Below, in pieces: positions 16,441 through 26,900 of a stretch of DNA of 64,000 bases. The DNA comes from an uncultured Ruminococcus sp. (GTDB lineage: Bacteria; Bacillota; Clostridia; Oscillospirales; Ruminococcaceae). The notes beneath the pieces were generated by a model. It was given only the letters and a program-made list of their open reading frames with translations. It did not search any database and was not told the origin of the DNA. Positions within the stretch are counted from its first letter, which is position 1. Every line of letters starts with the position of its first letter. Where the stretch lies: NCBI RefSeq assembly GCF_947301925.1, contig NZ_CAMYUE010000013.1:24959-88958 (forward strand), written 5' to 3'. A program made the translations under genes and the position numbers.

Positions 16441-16472
16441 AACATGGGGCGTTTCACGGAACGCCCCATGTT
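16441..16472 (+). terminator. 13-bp perfect stem-loop between xis and int
   Basis: AACATGGGGCGTT/AACGCCCCATGTT with a 6-nt loop and no T-run, ending 20 nt before the integrase ATG. Could reduce or gate integrase translation. Confidence 0.5.
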
Positions 16473-16492
16473 CATAGAAAGAGGTAAAATAT

Positions 16493-17953
16493 ATGGCAAC
16501 CATTAAAAAGCACATATCCAAAAGCGGTCAAATCACCTATTACATACGCACCTATAACGGATACGACTGCAATGGTAAACAAATCGAAAAGTCTATGACA
16601 TGGAAACCGTCAGACGGCATGAGCGATAAGCAGATTGAGAAAGAGCTGCAAAGGCAGGTCGTTAAGTTTGAGGATGCCGTTAAAGAAGGGCAATATTACG
16701 ACAGTAACATACGTTTCGGTGACTACGGCGAAGACTGGCTTGAAATGAACCGTCCACCACAGCTTGCTCCCAAGACATATGAGTGTTATCGAGGCATGTT
16801 CCGGGATATAAAAGAAGCGCTGGGCGATATCAAGCTCGTAAAACTTCAATCCCGGCATTTGCAAATGTTTTACAGTAATCTGCGTGAAAACGGCGTCAAG
16901 CGAACAGGAGCCTATGCTGTCTCAGATAAGATAGATGACCTAATAAAACAAATGCAGCTCTCCAAGAATAAGTTTGCCGCCATATGCGGAGTATCCTCCA
17001 AAACAATCTGCGCAGTCTGCAAACCTGACGGACATATCAGCATCAAATCAGCCGAGAAAATAGCAAAAGGGCTCAATCTCCCTGTTCAGCAACTGTTTAA
17101 GCTACATCAGGATACGGGAGGCTTATCAGACAAAACCATACTCCACTATCACAAGTTCATAAGCACAATACTGGCACAGGCGACCCGTGACAGGCTTATC
17201 CCCTTCAACATAGCCGACAGGAACCATATGAAAGCTCCGAAGCTGGAGCGCAAGGAAGCTGCGTTTCTTGACGATGAACAGGTAAGGCACGTTCTGGAGC
17301 TGCTTGAAAATGAGCCTATCAAATGGAAGACTATTATGTATCTGCTTATCTACAGCGGTATCCGCAGAGGTGAACTGCTCGGACTTGAATGGAAAGATAT
17401 AAGTTTTGAGAAGAAGGTCATATCTATCCGACGGACAAGCCAGGCAGTAGAGCGTATGGGAATAATTACAAAGTCTCCGAAAAATGATACTTCATACCGC
17501 ACTATCAAGCTGTCTGACACAGTGTTGGATCTTCTTCGCGAATACCAACAGTACTGGCAGAAGCGTAGAACCGAGCTTGATGATTACTGGCAGGACAATA
17601 TACAGATCATTCTTGCAGACGGCAGTACCCAAACAGTCCCCAACGACCGCTTGTTCACAAAGGTCGACTCAACGCCTATGAACCCATACAGCGTCAGCGA
17701 TTGGGTACGAAAATTCGTAAAGCGCAACAATCTTCCATACTTTACGCCGCATTCCCTCAGACATACCCATGCAACTCTTCTGATTGCTGAAGGAGTAAGC
17801 ATTCCTACTGTATCACGAAGGCTGGGGCACTCCAGTATCGCTACCACAAGTAAGATCTATATCCACGCTATTCAGTCCGCAGACGAGATCGCATCAAACG
17901 CTCTTGAGGATAAACTAAAGCTTGATAAGCACAAGGAAGATGAAAGCATATAA
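16493..17953 (+). CDS. Tyrosine integrase with an inserted XRE-like helix-turn-helix
   Basis: 486-aa phage/ICE integrase. There is an N-terminal arm-binding domain (1-70) and a core-binding domain (about 73-250) interrupted at about 142-205 by a Cro/CI-like HTH ('LSKNKFAAICGVSSKTICAVC...IKSAEKIAKGLNLPVQQLF'). The catalytic domain follows with R291 (SGIRRGE), H420xxR423 (HSLRHTH), H446 (LGH) and Y456 (SKIYIHA), a complete active set. It ends 190 bp from the 3' end of a tRNA-Ala gene, its probable integration site. AAAGAGG lies 7 nt before the ATG. Confidence 0.93.
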   Translation: MATIKKHISKSGQITYYIRTYNGYDCNGKQIEKSMTWKPSDGMSDKQIEKELQRQVVKFEDAVKEGQYYDSNIRFGDYGEDWLEMNRPPQLAPKTYECYRGMFRDIKEALGDIKLVKLQSRHLQMFYSNLRENGVKRTGAYAVSDKIDDLIKQMQLSKNKFAAICGVSSKTICAVCKPDGHISIKSAEKIAKGLNLPVQQLFKLHQDTGGLSDKTILHYHKFISTILAQATRDRLIPFNIADRNHMKAPKLERKEAAFLDDEQVRHVLELLENEPIKWKTIMYLLIYSGIRRGELLGLEWKDISFEKKVISIRRTSQAVERMGIITKSPKNDTSYRTIKLSDTVLDLLREYQQYWQKRRTELDDYWQDNIQIILADGSTQTVPNDRLFTKVDSTPMNPYSVSDWVRKFVKRNNLPYFTPHSLRHTHATLLIAEGVSIPTVSRRLGHSSIATTSKIYIHAIQSADEIASNALEDKLKLDKHKEDESI

Positions 17954-17954
17954 A

Positions 17955-17988
17955 AAGGGGCTCTCTTTACAGAGAGCCTTATTTTTTG
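17955..17988 (+). terminator. Integrase terminator
   Basis: GGCTCTCT/AGAGAGCC stem followed by TTATTTTTTG. Confidence 0.8.
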
Positions 17989-18040
17989 TCATACAGCCAG
18001 TTCATCATTTTCGATTATGATGCACGCTTCCTTGTTCACC

Positions 18041-18064
18041 ATAACGGAAATCATAACGGAAATC
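18041..18064. repeat. Tandem 12-bp direct repeat, candidate integrase arm sites
   Basis: ATAACGGAAATC occurs twice head-to-tail between the integrase and the tRNA; the second copy also forms AACGG/CCGTT with the bases after it. Direct repeats beside an attachment site are typical integrase/Xis arm sites. No function can be proven from sequence. Confidence 0.4.
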
Positions 18065-18095
18065 TACCGTTTTCTACTGTCTCAAAGCATAACAA

Positions 18096-18133
18096 CAAAA
18101 AATAAAGCCTATGTTTTTGGCTAAACATAGGCC
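18096..18133 (-). terminator. tRNA-Ala terminator
   Basis: GCCTATGTTT/AAACATAGGC stem, with an A-rich tract on the plus strand that is a T-tract for the minus-strand transcript. It lies just after the tRNA 3' end. Confidence 0.7.
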
Positions 18134-18142
18134 TTTTTTCGT

Positions 18143-18218
18143 TGGTGGAGCATAGGGGATTCGAACCCCTGACCCCCACACTGCCAGTGTGATGCGCTCC
18201 CAGCTGCGCTAATGCCCC
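18143..18218 (-). tRNA. tRNA-Ala (anticodon GGC)
   Basis: 76-nt cloverleaf read on the minus strand, from GGGGCAT to ...CTCCACCA. The acceptor stem contains the G3-U70 pair diagnostic of tRNA-Ala, the D arm is GCGC/GCGC, the anticodon loop CTGGCAG gives anticodon GGC, the T loop is TTCGAAT, and CCA is encoded. Its 3' end faces the integrase, a classic integration target. Confidence 0.97.
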
Positions 18219-18314
18219 GAACAGATAATATTTTACCACATTATTGTCGGGTTGTCAAGGGTTTTGACAATTTTTTTGTACAGATGACGTTTTTTTCAGA
18301 GATCGGCCGAAGCT

Positions 18315-19451
18315 TCATCTATAGAGGGCATATCCGTCTGCCGAGGACTCCTTCACCGCCTCTATCTGCTTATTTATGATATCGGTATCGTTGATCCATT
18401 CAAGCTCAGCGGAGCTGCCTGCCCACTTGTCCTCCCTGCCAAGCTTATAAGCGGCAAGACCTATTATAAGGGAGACTCCGCTGCCTTCTGTCAGGTCCTC
18501 CCACTGCGCAAGTGTGGGAAGAAAAGGACTGGTCTCATTCTCAAAGCCGAAGTATATCTGCGGAACTATATAATCGCAGTAGCCATGCTGACCTCCCCAG
18601 AGACGGACGTCGGCGTACTGTGAGCCATAGTCGGCATCTATATTTCCCTGGGGACTTATACCGAAAATCAGTCTCCTGTCGGCTGCCTTAACCGTATCAT
18701 AAATGGCCTTAACGAACCTGCTGACGTTATCCATACGCCACTGTGAAAGGTCGCTGCTGCCGCTTTCCTCGAAGGCCTCGCGGTCGAACTCCTCATCTGT
18801 GGTGGGATAGAAATAATCGTCTATATGTATGCCGTCCACATCATACCGACCGATTATCTCAGAGACGGTCTCCTTCAGCAGCTCCACAGTCTCGCGGCAG
18901 TACGGAGCAAGGTACCAGCGCCCGTTTACGTTTTTCACACACGGACTTCCCGAGGCTATCCATTTCTTCACTATGAAGTCCCCTGGCAGAGCCCTCATTT
19001 CCTCATCTGTCTGCATTCTCAGCGGATTTATCCAGCCGTGAACGGATATGCCCCGCTTATGAGCCTCGTCAATGACTATTGCCAGGGGATCGTAGTCCCC
19101 GTCCAGATAAATGCCCCGCGGGTAGATATCCGAGCGGTAATATGCGTCGCCGTTCGGGTGTACATGGAAGTACACCGTGTTTACACCGTCGGCAGCCGCG
19201 TCCTCCAGTATATGCTGTATTCCTGTACGGAACTGCTCCTCGCTGCGGCTCTGCATATACTCCGGAAATCCCACATAGGGAAGCCACAGCCCCACCTGCT
19301 CGGTGTAATTCAGGGGAACATATTCCTGCTCCTTATCCGCAGCTGCCGACTCCGTCATATATACGGAGCTGTACCGCTCCCCTGTCTCTGCCGAGCAGCC
19401 TGCGCATACAAATAAAGCAGCCGCACAGGCGGCTGCCATGATCTTTTTCAT
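18315..19451 (-). CDS. GHL10-type glycoside hydrolase-like lipoprotein (DUF187)
   Basis: 378-aa lipoprotein (lipobox VCAGC at about residues 15-19) with a family-10-like/DUF187 TIM-barrel domain: 'GVNTVYFHVHPNGDAYY', 'GISVHGWINPLR', 'DGIHIDDYFYP' and 'FGISPQGN' are signature segments. The two acidic residues of IDDYF and the H/W residues of HGWINP are the presumed active site. Members are tied to cell-wall or exopolysaccharide cleavage. It ends at 'GYALYR', a few residues shorter than many homologues. The start at 19451 has AGGTGA 7 nt upstream. Substrate unknown. Confidence 0.88.
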   Translation of the reverse strand: MKKIMAAACAAALFVCAGCSAETGERYSSVYMTESAAADKEQEYVPLNYTEQVGLWLPYVGFPEYMQSRSEEQFRTGIQHILEDAAADGVNTVYFHVHPNGDAYYRSDIYPRGIYLDGDYDPLAIVIDEAHKRGISVHGWINPLRMQTDEEMRALPGDFIVKKWIASGSPCVKNVNGRWYLAPYCRETVELLKETVSEIIGRYDVDGIHIDDYFYPTTDEEFDREAFEESGSSDLSQWRMDNVSRFVKAIYDTVKAADRRLIFGISPQGNIDADYGSQYADVRLWGGQHGYCDYIVPQIYFGFENETSPFLPTLAQWEDLTEGSGVSLIIGLAAYKLGREDKWAGSSAELEWINDTDIINKQIEAVKESSADGYALYR

Positions 19452-19497
19452 ACATCTCACCTCACTGCATTATATGCAGCGAAAGGACATGATATGC

Positions 19498-19965
19498 TCA
19501 GTTTTTTTCATACATTATGATAGTCATTCTGTCGTTTATGATATGGGACTCCCCTGTTCTGCGGTAGCCCAGCTTTTCGTAGAGGTGACAGTTGCCCTCC
19601 TCCTGCATGATCGTATCAAGTCCCCAGTTATGAGTACCGTGCAGTTCTTCAGCTGCTTTTATCGCAGCCTGTGCGAAGCCCCTGCCGCGGAACTCACTCA
19701 TGATAAATATGGGAGATATCCTCTTACGGCTGCCGTCCTTCATATCAACTACACGGACAGCTCCCACGGCGGTATCGCCGTCCATAATGAAGTAGTAATA
19801 AGTAAAGGGCTGCTTCAATCTCTCCTCCACGCGGCTCACAGGCTCGTTTGCGGGACTTATATCGTAATCCCGATACTTTTCAAGGAGTTCCGAAAAGGCC
19901 TCTACCTGCATTTTCCAGAGCTTTTCGCAGTCCTTCATATCAATACGTTTCAGCGTAATACTCAT
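19498..19965 (-). CDS. GNAT family N-acetyltransferase
   Basis: 155 aa with a GNAT acetyl-CoA fold: 'YYFIMDGDTAVGAVRVVD' (strand pair), 'ISPIFIMSEFRGRGFAQAAI' (the R-G-x-G-F pyrophosphate loop, about 90-110) and 'CHLYEKLGYRRTGE' (Tyr of the final strand). Acceptor substrate unknown. It stands alone between the lipoprotein and a palindromic repeat. Confidence 0.88.
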   Translation of the reverse strand: MSITLKRIDMKDCEKLWKMQVEAFSELLEKYRDYDISPANEPVSRVEERLKQPFTYYYFIMDGDTAVGAVRVVDMKDGSRKRISPIFIMSEFRGRGFAQAAIKAAEELHGTHNWGLDTIMQEEGNCHLYEKLGYRRTGESHIINDRMTIIMYEKN

Positions 19966-19992
19966 AGTATCTGCTCCTGTAAGATTATTTCT

Positions 19993-20059
19993 GTAGGGGA
20001 CGACGTCCTCGGCATCCCAAAAACAAATGATTATCCGGCGGATAATATCCGCCCCCTAC
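19993..20059. repeat. 67-bp double-hairpin palindromic repeat
   Basis: Terminal inverted 7-mers GTAGGGG/CCCCTAC enclose two further palindromes (GGACGACGTCC and GGCGGATAATATCCGCC). No coding content. Looks like a REP- or MITE-like dispersed unit; a related but diverged unit may lie at 33017-33090. Confidence 0.5.
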
Positions 20060-20069
20060 TCCAAACTAA

Positions 20070-20106
20070 TAAAAGAGCTCCCGAAGAATGATCCCCGGGA
20101 GCTTTG
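20070..20106 (-). terminator. rpoC terminator
   Basis: AGCTCCCG/CGGGAGCT stem followed on the minus strand by CTTTTATT, directly after the rpoC stop. Confidence 0.8.
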
Positions 20107-20109
20107 TGC

Positions 20110-23100
20110 TTATATCTGGTTTGCAATGGGAGCAGTTGTGTTATGCTCGCCGTAGCCCTCGTTCTTGACTACCTCAACGTTTCTGTAGCACTCCATACCT
20201 GTACCTGCGGGTATGAGCTTACCGATGATAACGTTCTCCTTCAGACCGAGGAGGCTGTCCTTCTTGCCGCTGATAGCAGCGTCAGTAAGTGCCTTTGTGG
20301 TCTCCTGGAAGGAAGCAGCCGACATGAAGCTGTCGGAATTGGACGAAGCCTTTGTGATACCCTGGAGAACAGGGCTGATCTGTACAAGCTGTACATCGTA
20401 CTCGCCTGCGTCGATACGCTTCTGGAGATCCTCGTTGATCTCGTCGATCTTCTTGCTGTCAACAAGAGTACCGGGAAGCAGATAGCTGCTGCCTGACTCC
20501 TCTACCTTGACCTTGCGGAGCATCTGACGAACGATTACCTCGATGTGCTTATCGTTGATATCAACACCCTGTAAACGGTAAACCTTCTGGACTTCATTGA
20601 TGATGTAGTTCTGAACGGCCTGTATACCAAGGATATTGAGAATATCGGCAGGATAGATGTTACCCTCTGTAAGACGTGTTCCCTTTTCGATCTCCTCGCC
20701 CTCCTGAACTCTTATCTTCAGGTTGTAGGGAATCATGTAGTTCTCGGACTCGCCTGTCTCGTCGTTGGTAACAATGATATTTCTTGTAGTCTTGACTTCC
20801 TCGATGTGGATCTTGCCCGATATCCTTGAAAGGATAGCTGCGCCCTTGGGACGTCTGCTCTCGAAAAGCTCCTCAACACGGGGAAGACCCTGTGTGATAT
20901 CCTCAGCGTCGGCGGAAGCAACGCCTCCGGTATGGAAGGTTCTCATGGTGAGCTGTGTACCGGGCTCACCGATGGACTGTGCAGCGATTACGCCGACAGC
21001 TTCACCGACTGAAACGATATTGTTGAATGCAAGGTTAGCGCCGTAGCACTTAGCGCATACGCCTGTTCTTGACTTACAGGTGAGTACTGAGCGGATCTTG
21101 ATCCTCTCAACGCCTGCGTCGATGATCTTCTTTGCGTCTGCGTCATTTATGAGCTTATTGCGTGATACGATGAGCTCGCCTGATTCGTCGCGGAGATCCT
21201 CTGCAAGGAATCTGCCCACAAGACGCTCGTCGAAGGGCTCAACGATCTCGTTGCCGTTCCTGATCTCGAATACTTCGATACCGTCTGTAGTTCCGCAGTC
21301 GTCCTCACGGATGATAACGTCCTGAGAAACGTCAACGAGACGACGTGTAAGGTAACCTGAGTCGGCGGTACGGAGAGCTGTATCGGCAAGTCCCTTTCTC
21401 GCACCACGGGAAGCGATGAAGTATTCCAGGATGTTAAGACCTTCACGGTAGTTAGCTCTGATCGGGATCTCGATTACCGCACCTGAGGTATTGGCGATAA
21501 GTCCACGCATACCTGCAAGCTGACGGATCTGTGATATCGAACCACGGGCGCCCGAGTCAGCCATCATCCAGATTGGATTGTAGCGGTCGAAGTTTGCCTT
21601 CAGTGCAGCTGTAACCTGATCGTTGGTATCTGTCCAGAGAGCGATGATCTTCTTGGACTTCTCCTGCTCGGAGATATAGCCGTACTCGTACTCTGCTGTG
21701 ATCTCGGCAACTTCCTTGTCAGCCTCGGCAAGAATAGTCTTCTTCTGAGGAGGTATGGTAGCGTCGCAGACAGCAACGGTAAGAGCTGCTCTTGTGGAGT
21801 ATTTGTATCCGAGAGCCTTGATACGGTCAAGTACCTCGGAGGTAGTTGTTGTACCGTGTATCTTTATGCAGCGCTCGATGATATCGGAGAGCTGCTTCTT
21901 GCCTACGAGGAATGCTACCTCAAGGTCGAACTGCTTGTCGGAGTTTGTTCTGTCAACATATCCCAGATTCTGGGGGATATTCTCGTTGAAGATAAGTCTG
22001 CCCACTGTAGCGTCGATGATCTTTGATACCTTCTTGTCGCCGATATCCTTGGTGATCTTTACCTTGATATTAGCGTGAAGTGATACATCGTGCTCGTTGT
22101 ATGCCATGAGAGCCTCGTTCACATCGCGGAACACCTTGCCCTCGCCGGGCTCGCCGGGCTTATCCATGGTAAGGTAGTATGAACCCAGTACCATATCCTG
22201 TGAAGGAACGGCAACAGGCTTACCGTCAGAGGGCTTCAGCAGGTTGTTGGCTGCCAGCATGAGGAAACGTGCCTCAGCCTGTGCCTCTGCGGAAAGAGGA
22301 AGGTGAACGGCCATCTGGTCGCCGTCGAAGTCAGCGTTGAACGCAGAGCATACCAGGGGGTGAAGCTTGATAGCACGACCCTCAACGAGGATAGGCTCGA
22401 ATGCCTGGATACCCAGACGGTGGAGCGTAGGAGCACGGTTCAGCATAACGGGATGATCCTTGATAACATCCTCGAGAGCGTCCCATACCTTATTGTCTGC
22501 GCGGTCGATGAGCTTTCTTGCGCTCTTTATATTGGCGATAGCCTTCTTGTCAACAAGTCTCTTGAGTACGAAGGGCTTGAACAGCTCCAGAGCCATCTCC
22601 TTGGGGAGACCGCACTGGTACATCTTCAGCTCAGGTCCTACGACGATAACCGAACGTCCCGAGTAGTCAACACGCTTACCGAGAAGGTTCTGACGGAAGC
22701 GTCCCTGCTTACCCTTGAGCATATCGGAAAGTGACTTGAGGGCACGGTTGCTGGGACCTGTAACAGGTCTGCCGTGTCTGCCGTTGTCTATGAGAGCGTC
22801 AACAGCTTCCTGAAGCATACGCTTCTCGTTTCTCACGATGATGTCGGGAGCGTCCAGCTCCAGCATTCTCTTGAGACGGTTGTTTCTGTTGATAACTCTT
22901 CTGTAGAGATCGTTAAGATCAGATGTTGCATAGCGTCCGCCGTCCAGCATGATCATAGGACGGATATCGGGCGGTATAACGGGAACAACGCTGAGTATCA
23001 TCCACTCGGGCTTGTTTCCGGAAAGGCGGAATGCCTCGATTATCTGGAGTCTCTTCAGGAGCTTTACCTTCTTCTGGCCGCTGGGGAGTCCCACCAGCTC

Positions 23101-23832
23101 TGCCTTCAGGTCGTCAGCAACGATCTCGAGGTTGTTTCTCCAGTCGATATCCTCCAGCTCCCTGAACTTCTGGCACTCCTCGCACTCGCAGTCTGTGGGC
23201 TTGTTGAAGCACTCAAGCTTCTTGCCGCCCAGTGAGATCTTGCCCATTTCGATGAGTCTCTGCTTGTGGGTGTCGTATCTCTCGGGGTCGTACTCGTTGA
23301 GGAGCTTTCTTATAGCCTCAGCACCCATCTCGGCCTTGAAGTCGTCGCCGTACTTTTCAAGGTACGAGAGATACTCCTTCTCGGAGAGGAGCTGCTTCTT
23401 GAGGAGCTCGGTGTTGCCGGGGTCTGTTACGATATACTTTGTGAAGTAGAGGACCTCCTCCAGTCTCTTCTGGGATACCTCAAGCACCTGACCTATTCTG
23501 GAAGGTGTGCCCTTGAAGTACCAGATATGAGATACGGGAGCGGCCAGCTCGATGTGACCCATTCTCTCTCTTCTTACTCTTGCCCTTGTGACCTCAACGC
23601 CGCAGCGGTCACAGATCTTGCCCTTGAAGCGTATCTTCTTGAACTTTCCGCAGTGACACTCCCAGTCCTTTGTAGGTCCGAAGATCCTTTCACAGAAAAG
23701 ACCGTCGCGCTCGGGCTTCTGAGTTCTGTAGTTTATAGTCTCGGGTCTTTCAACTGCGCCGTGAGACCAGCTTCTGATCTGCTCAGGCGAAGCAAGACCG
23801 ATCTTTATCGATTCAAAAGTTGTAAATTCCAT
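20110..23832 (-). CDS. rpoC: DNA-directed RNA polymerase subunit beta'
   Basis: 1240-aa beta' subunit, the catalytic partner of beta. The N-terminal zinc site has C59, C61, C74 and C77, and the catalytic Mg site is [12 protein letters not shown]. The trigger loop/bridge region includes '[25 protein letters not shown]', and a second zinc site follows ('[13 protein letters not shown]'). Length fits Firmicutes (B. subtilis about 1200). It follows rpoB by 79 bp, and AGGAGG precedes the ATG, so the two form one transcript. Confidence 0.99.
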   Translation of the reverse strand: MEFTTFESIKIGLASPEQIRSWSHGAVERPETINYRTQKPERDGLFCERIFGPTKDWECHCGKFKKIRFKGKICDRCGVEVTRARVRRERMGHIELAAPVSHIWYFKGTPSRIGQVLEVSQKRLEEVLYFTKYIVTDPGNTELLKKQLLSEKEYLSYLEKYGDDFKAEMGAEAIRKLLNEYDPERYDTHKQRLIEMGKISLGGKKLECFNKPTDCECEECQKFRELEDIDWRNNLEIVADDLKAELVGLPSGQKKVKLLKRLQIIEAFRLSGNKPEWMILSVVPVIPPDIRPMIMLDGGRYATSDLNDLYRRVINRNNRLKRMLELDAPDIIVRNEKRMLQEAVDALIDNGRHGRPVTGPSNRALKSLSDMLKGKQGRFRQNLLGKRVDYSGRSVIVVGPELKMYQCGLPKEMALELFKPFVLKRLVDKKAIANIKSARKLIDRADNKVWDALEDVIKDHPVMLNRAPTLHRLGIQAFEPILVEGRAIKLHPLVCSAFNADFDGDQMAVHLPLSAEAQAEARFLMLAANNLLKPSDGKPVAVPSQDMVLGSYYLTMDKPGEPGEGKVFRDVNEALMAYNEHDVSLHANIKVKITKDIGDKKVSKIIDATVGRLIFNENIPQNLGYVDRTNSDKQFDLEVAFLVGKKQLSDIIERCIKIHGTTTTSEVLDRIKALGYKYSTRAALTVAVCDATIPPQKKTILAEADKEVAEITAEYEYGYISEQEKSKKIIALWTDTNDQVTAALKANFDRYNPIWMMADSGARGSISQIRQLAGMRGLIANTSGAVIEIPIRANYREGLNILEYFIASRGARKGLADTALRTADSGYLTRRLVDVSQDVIIREDDCGTTDGIEVFEIRNGNEIVEPFDERLVGRFLAEDLRDESGELIVSRNKLINDADAKKIIDAGVERIKIRSVLTCKSRTGVCAKCYGANLAFNNIVSVGEAVGVIAAQSIGEPGTQLTMRTFHTGGVASADAEDITQGLPRVEELFESRRPKGAAILSRISGKIHIEEVKTTRNIIVTNDETGESENYMIPYNLKIRVQEGEEIEKGTRLTEGNIYPADILNILGIQAVQNYIINEVQKVYRLQGVDINDKHIEVIVRQMLRKVKVEESGSSYLLPGTLVDSKKIDEINEDLQKRIDAGEYDVQLVQISPVLQGITKASSNSDSFMSAASFQETTKALTDAAISGKKDSLLGLKENVIIGKLIPAGTGMECYRNVEVVKNEGYGEHNTTAPIANQI

Positions 23833-23911
23833 GCTACCTCCTGCAAATTTACATTTGAGAGCGGTGCGCAGCCCACAGGGCTGCGACCCGCGTATTTAAT
23901 ATCCGAATATA

Positions 23912-26900
23912 TTAGTCCTCGTCAGAGGGATCGTCGATGTCGAAGCTGTCGAAGATATCTTCCTCTTCATCATCGTCGCCGAAGCCGAAGTCATCTTCGT
24001 CCTCGCCCTCGTCGAAACTGAACTCGTCGTCCTTGTCGACGCTGTCGAAGTCGTCTCCGCCGTCCTCGTCTTCACCTTCAAAGCCGAAGCCGCTGTCGCC
24101 CAGATCGCTGTCGGAATAACTGGTGTTATCGCCTGTTTCCTCGTCAGCGAATGAGTCGCGCGAAGGCATGGGATCGTCGTCGTCGAAGTTCTGGGTGAGG
24201 TCGATCTCCTCCTGATTCTCGTCAAGCACCTTGACGTCGAGACAGAGCGACTGCATCTCCTTGATGAGTACCTTGAAGGACTCGGGGATACCCGGAGTAG
24301 GAACGTTCTGACCCTTTACGATAGCCTCATAGGTGTTTACACGGCCTATGGTATCATCGGACTTGACGGTCAGTATCTCCTGGAGGGTATAAGCTGCGCC
24401 GTAAGCCTCGAGAGCCCATACTTCCATCTCACCGAAACGCTGTCCGCCGAACTGAGCCTTACCGCCCAGAGGCTGCTGTGTAACGAGAGCGTAGGGACCT
24501 ACGGAACGTGCATGGATCTTATCGTCAACGAGGTGGTGGAGCTTGAGGTAGTACATATAGCCCACCGTTACGCGGTTATCGAACTTCTCGCCTGTACGTC
24601 CGTCATAGAGTGTGAACTTACAATCCTCTGTGAATTCCAGAGCATTGGGATTTATTACCTTATCCATTGCCTTGAGCTCGAACATATCGTCCTTATGCTC
24701 GTTTGCATGGTCGTTTGCCATCTTGAAGCACTCACGGATATCGTCCTCGTGTGCGCCGTCGAATACGGGAGTCATGATGTGCCAGCCCAGAGCCTTACAA
24801 GCCATACCCAGGTGGACTTCAAGTACCTGTCCGATATTCATTCGTGAAGGAACGCCCAGAGGGTTCAGCACGATATCGAGAGGAGTTCCGTCGGGAAGGA
24901 ATGGCATATCCTCCTCGGGAAGTATACGCGATACAACGCCCTTGTTACCGTGACGGCCGGCCATCTTATCGCCGACTGTGATCTTACGCTTCTGTGCGAT
25001 GTAGCAGACAACGCGCATATTTACGCCTGCCGAGAGCTCGTCGCAGTTCTCGCGTGTGAATACCTTGACGTCAACGATAACGCCAGATTCGCCGTGAGGA
25101 ACCTTCAGTGAGTTGTCGCGGACCTCTCTTGCCTTCTCACCGAAGATAGCACGGAGGAGTCTCTCCTCGGCGGTAAGCTCTGTCTCTCCCTTGGGAGTTA
25201 CCTTGCCGACAAGGATATCGCCTGAATTTACCTCGGAACCGATACGGATGATACCGTTCTCGTCCAGGTTTGCCAGAGCGTCGTCACCCACATTGGGGAT
25301 ATCTCTTGTGATCTCCTCGGGTCCCAGCTTGGTGTCGCGGCACTCGATCTCGTATTCTTCTATATGAACTGATGTGAATACATCTTCTCTTACAAGGCGC
25401 TCGTTAAGGAGAACGGCGTCCTCGTAGTTGTAGCCCTCCCATGTCATGAAGCCGATGAGAGCATTCTTACCAAGTGAGATCTCTCCGTCAGCGGTAGCGG
25501 GACCGTCGGCCAGTACCTGACCCTTTTTGATCTCCTCGCCTGCCTTGACGATAGGTCTCTGGTTCACGCAGGTACCCTGGTTGGAGCGCTTGAACTTGAT
25601 GAGCTCATACTTGTGCTCGATACCGTCAGTATCCACAAGTGTGATCTTGTCGGCGTCAACATAGGTGATCTTTCCGTCATAGTCGGAAACAACGCATACG
25701 CCCGAGTCAACGGCAGCTTTGTACTCCATACCTGTTCCGACGAAGGGACGCTCTGTCTTGAGGAGCGGTACAGCCTGACGCTGCATGTTAGAGCCCATGA
25801 GAGCACGGTTAGCGTCATCGTTTTCGAGGAAGGGGATCATTGAAGTAGCTACAGAAACGACCATCTTAGGAGATACGTCCATGTAGTCAACCTTATCGCG
25901 GTCGATCTCAAGGATCTGATCGCGGTGACGTGCGTTTACACGGGGTCTTGCCAGCTTTCCGTCCTCTGTGAGGGGCTCGTTGGCCTGAGCAACAACGAAG
26001 TTATCCTCCATATCGGCAGTCATGTAAACTACCTCGCCTGTAACGACGCCTGTAGTCTTGTCTACCTTTCTGTAGGGAGCCTCGATGAAGCCGTACTCGT
26101 TGATCCTTGCGAAAGTAGCCAGATAGGAGATAAGTCCGATGTTAGGACCTTCAGGTGTCTCGATAGGACACATTCTTCCGTAGTGGCTGTAGTGAACGTC
26201 GCGGACCTCGAATCCCGCACGGTCTCTTGAAAGACCTCCGGGTCCGAGAGCTGAAAGACGTCTCTTATGAGTAAGCTCGGCAAGAGGGTTGTTCTGATCC
26301 ATGAACTGTGACAGAGGTGAGGAGCAGAAGAACTCCTTCATAGCCGAAGAAATAGGTCTTATGTTGATAAGAGTCTGGGGAGTAAGGGTATTCACGTCCT
26401 GAGTCTGGAGGTTCATTCTCTCGCGGATACCGCGCTCCATTCTGGTATAACCGATACGGAACTGGTTCTGGAGGAGCTCGCCCACGCTGCGGATACGTCT
26501 GTTGCCCAGGTGGTCGATATCGTCAACCGTACCCACGCCCTCGCAGAGGTTGAGGAAGTAGCTGACTGAAGCTCTGATATCGTCAAGAGTGATGTACTTG
26601 GGTGAGAGCTCGTCTGCCTTCTTCTTTACAGTCTCCTCAAGCTCGTCAGCGTCTGCTGCATTGTCGAGGATGTCCTTGAGCACGTTGAAGGACACCTTCT
26701 CGTTGATGCCGTACTTCTCGGCGTCGAAGTCAACGTAGCCCTTGATATCCACCATGCCGTTACCGATGACCTTTACGGTCTTTTCTACCATGCGGATATT
26801 GGTCTCGCCGCGCTCGTCGGTGTAGTATTCCTTTGCCTCAACGGTGACGAATGCGCTGTAAACGCCTGCCTGCTCGATCTCACAGGCCTTTTCGTATGTG

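Noticed and set aside
23937..24225. Overlapping ORFs opposite and in other frames of the rpoB acidic tail
   Set aside because: They are Ser- or Thr-rich shadows of repetitive Asp/Glu codons without ribosome sites.
26290..26360. Rifampicin-resistance substitutions in RpoB
   Set aside because: Residues near the pocket differ slightly (CSSP before LSQF), but the key Gln, Asp, His and Ser contact residues are those of sensitive enzymes.
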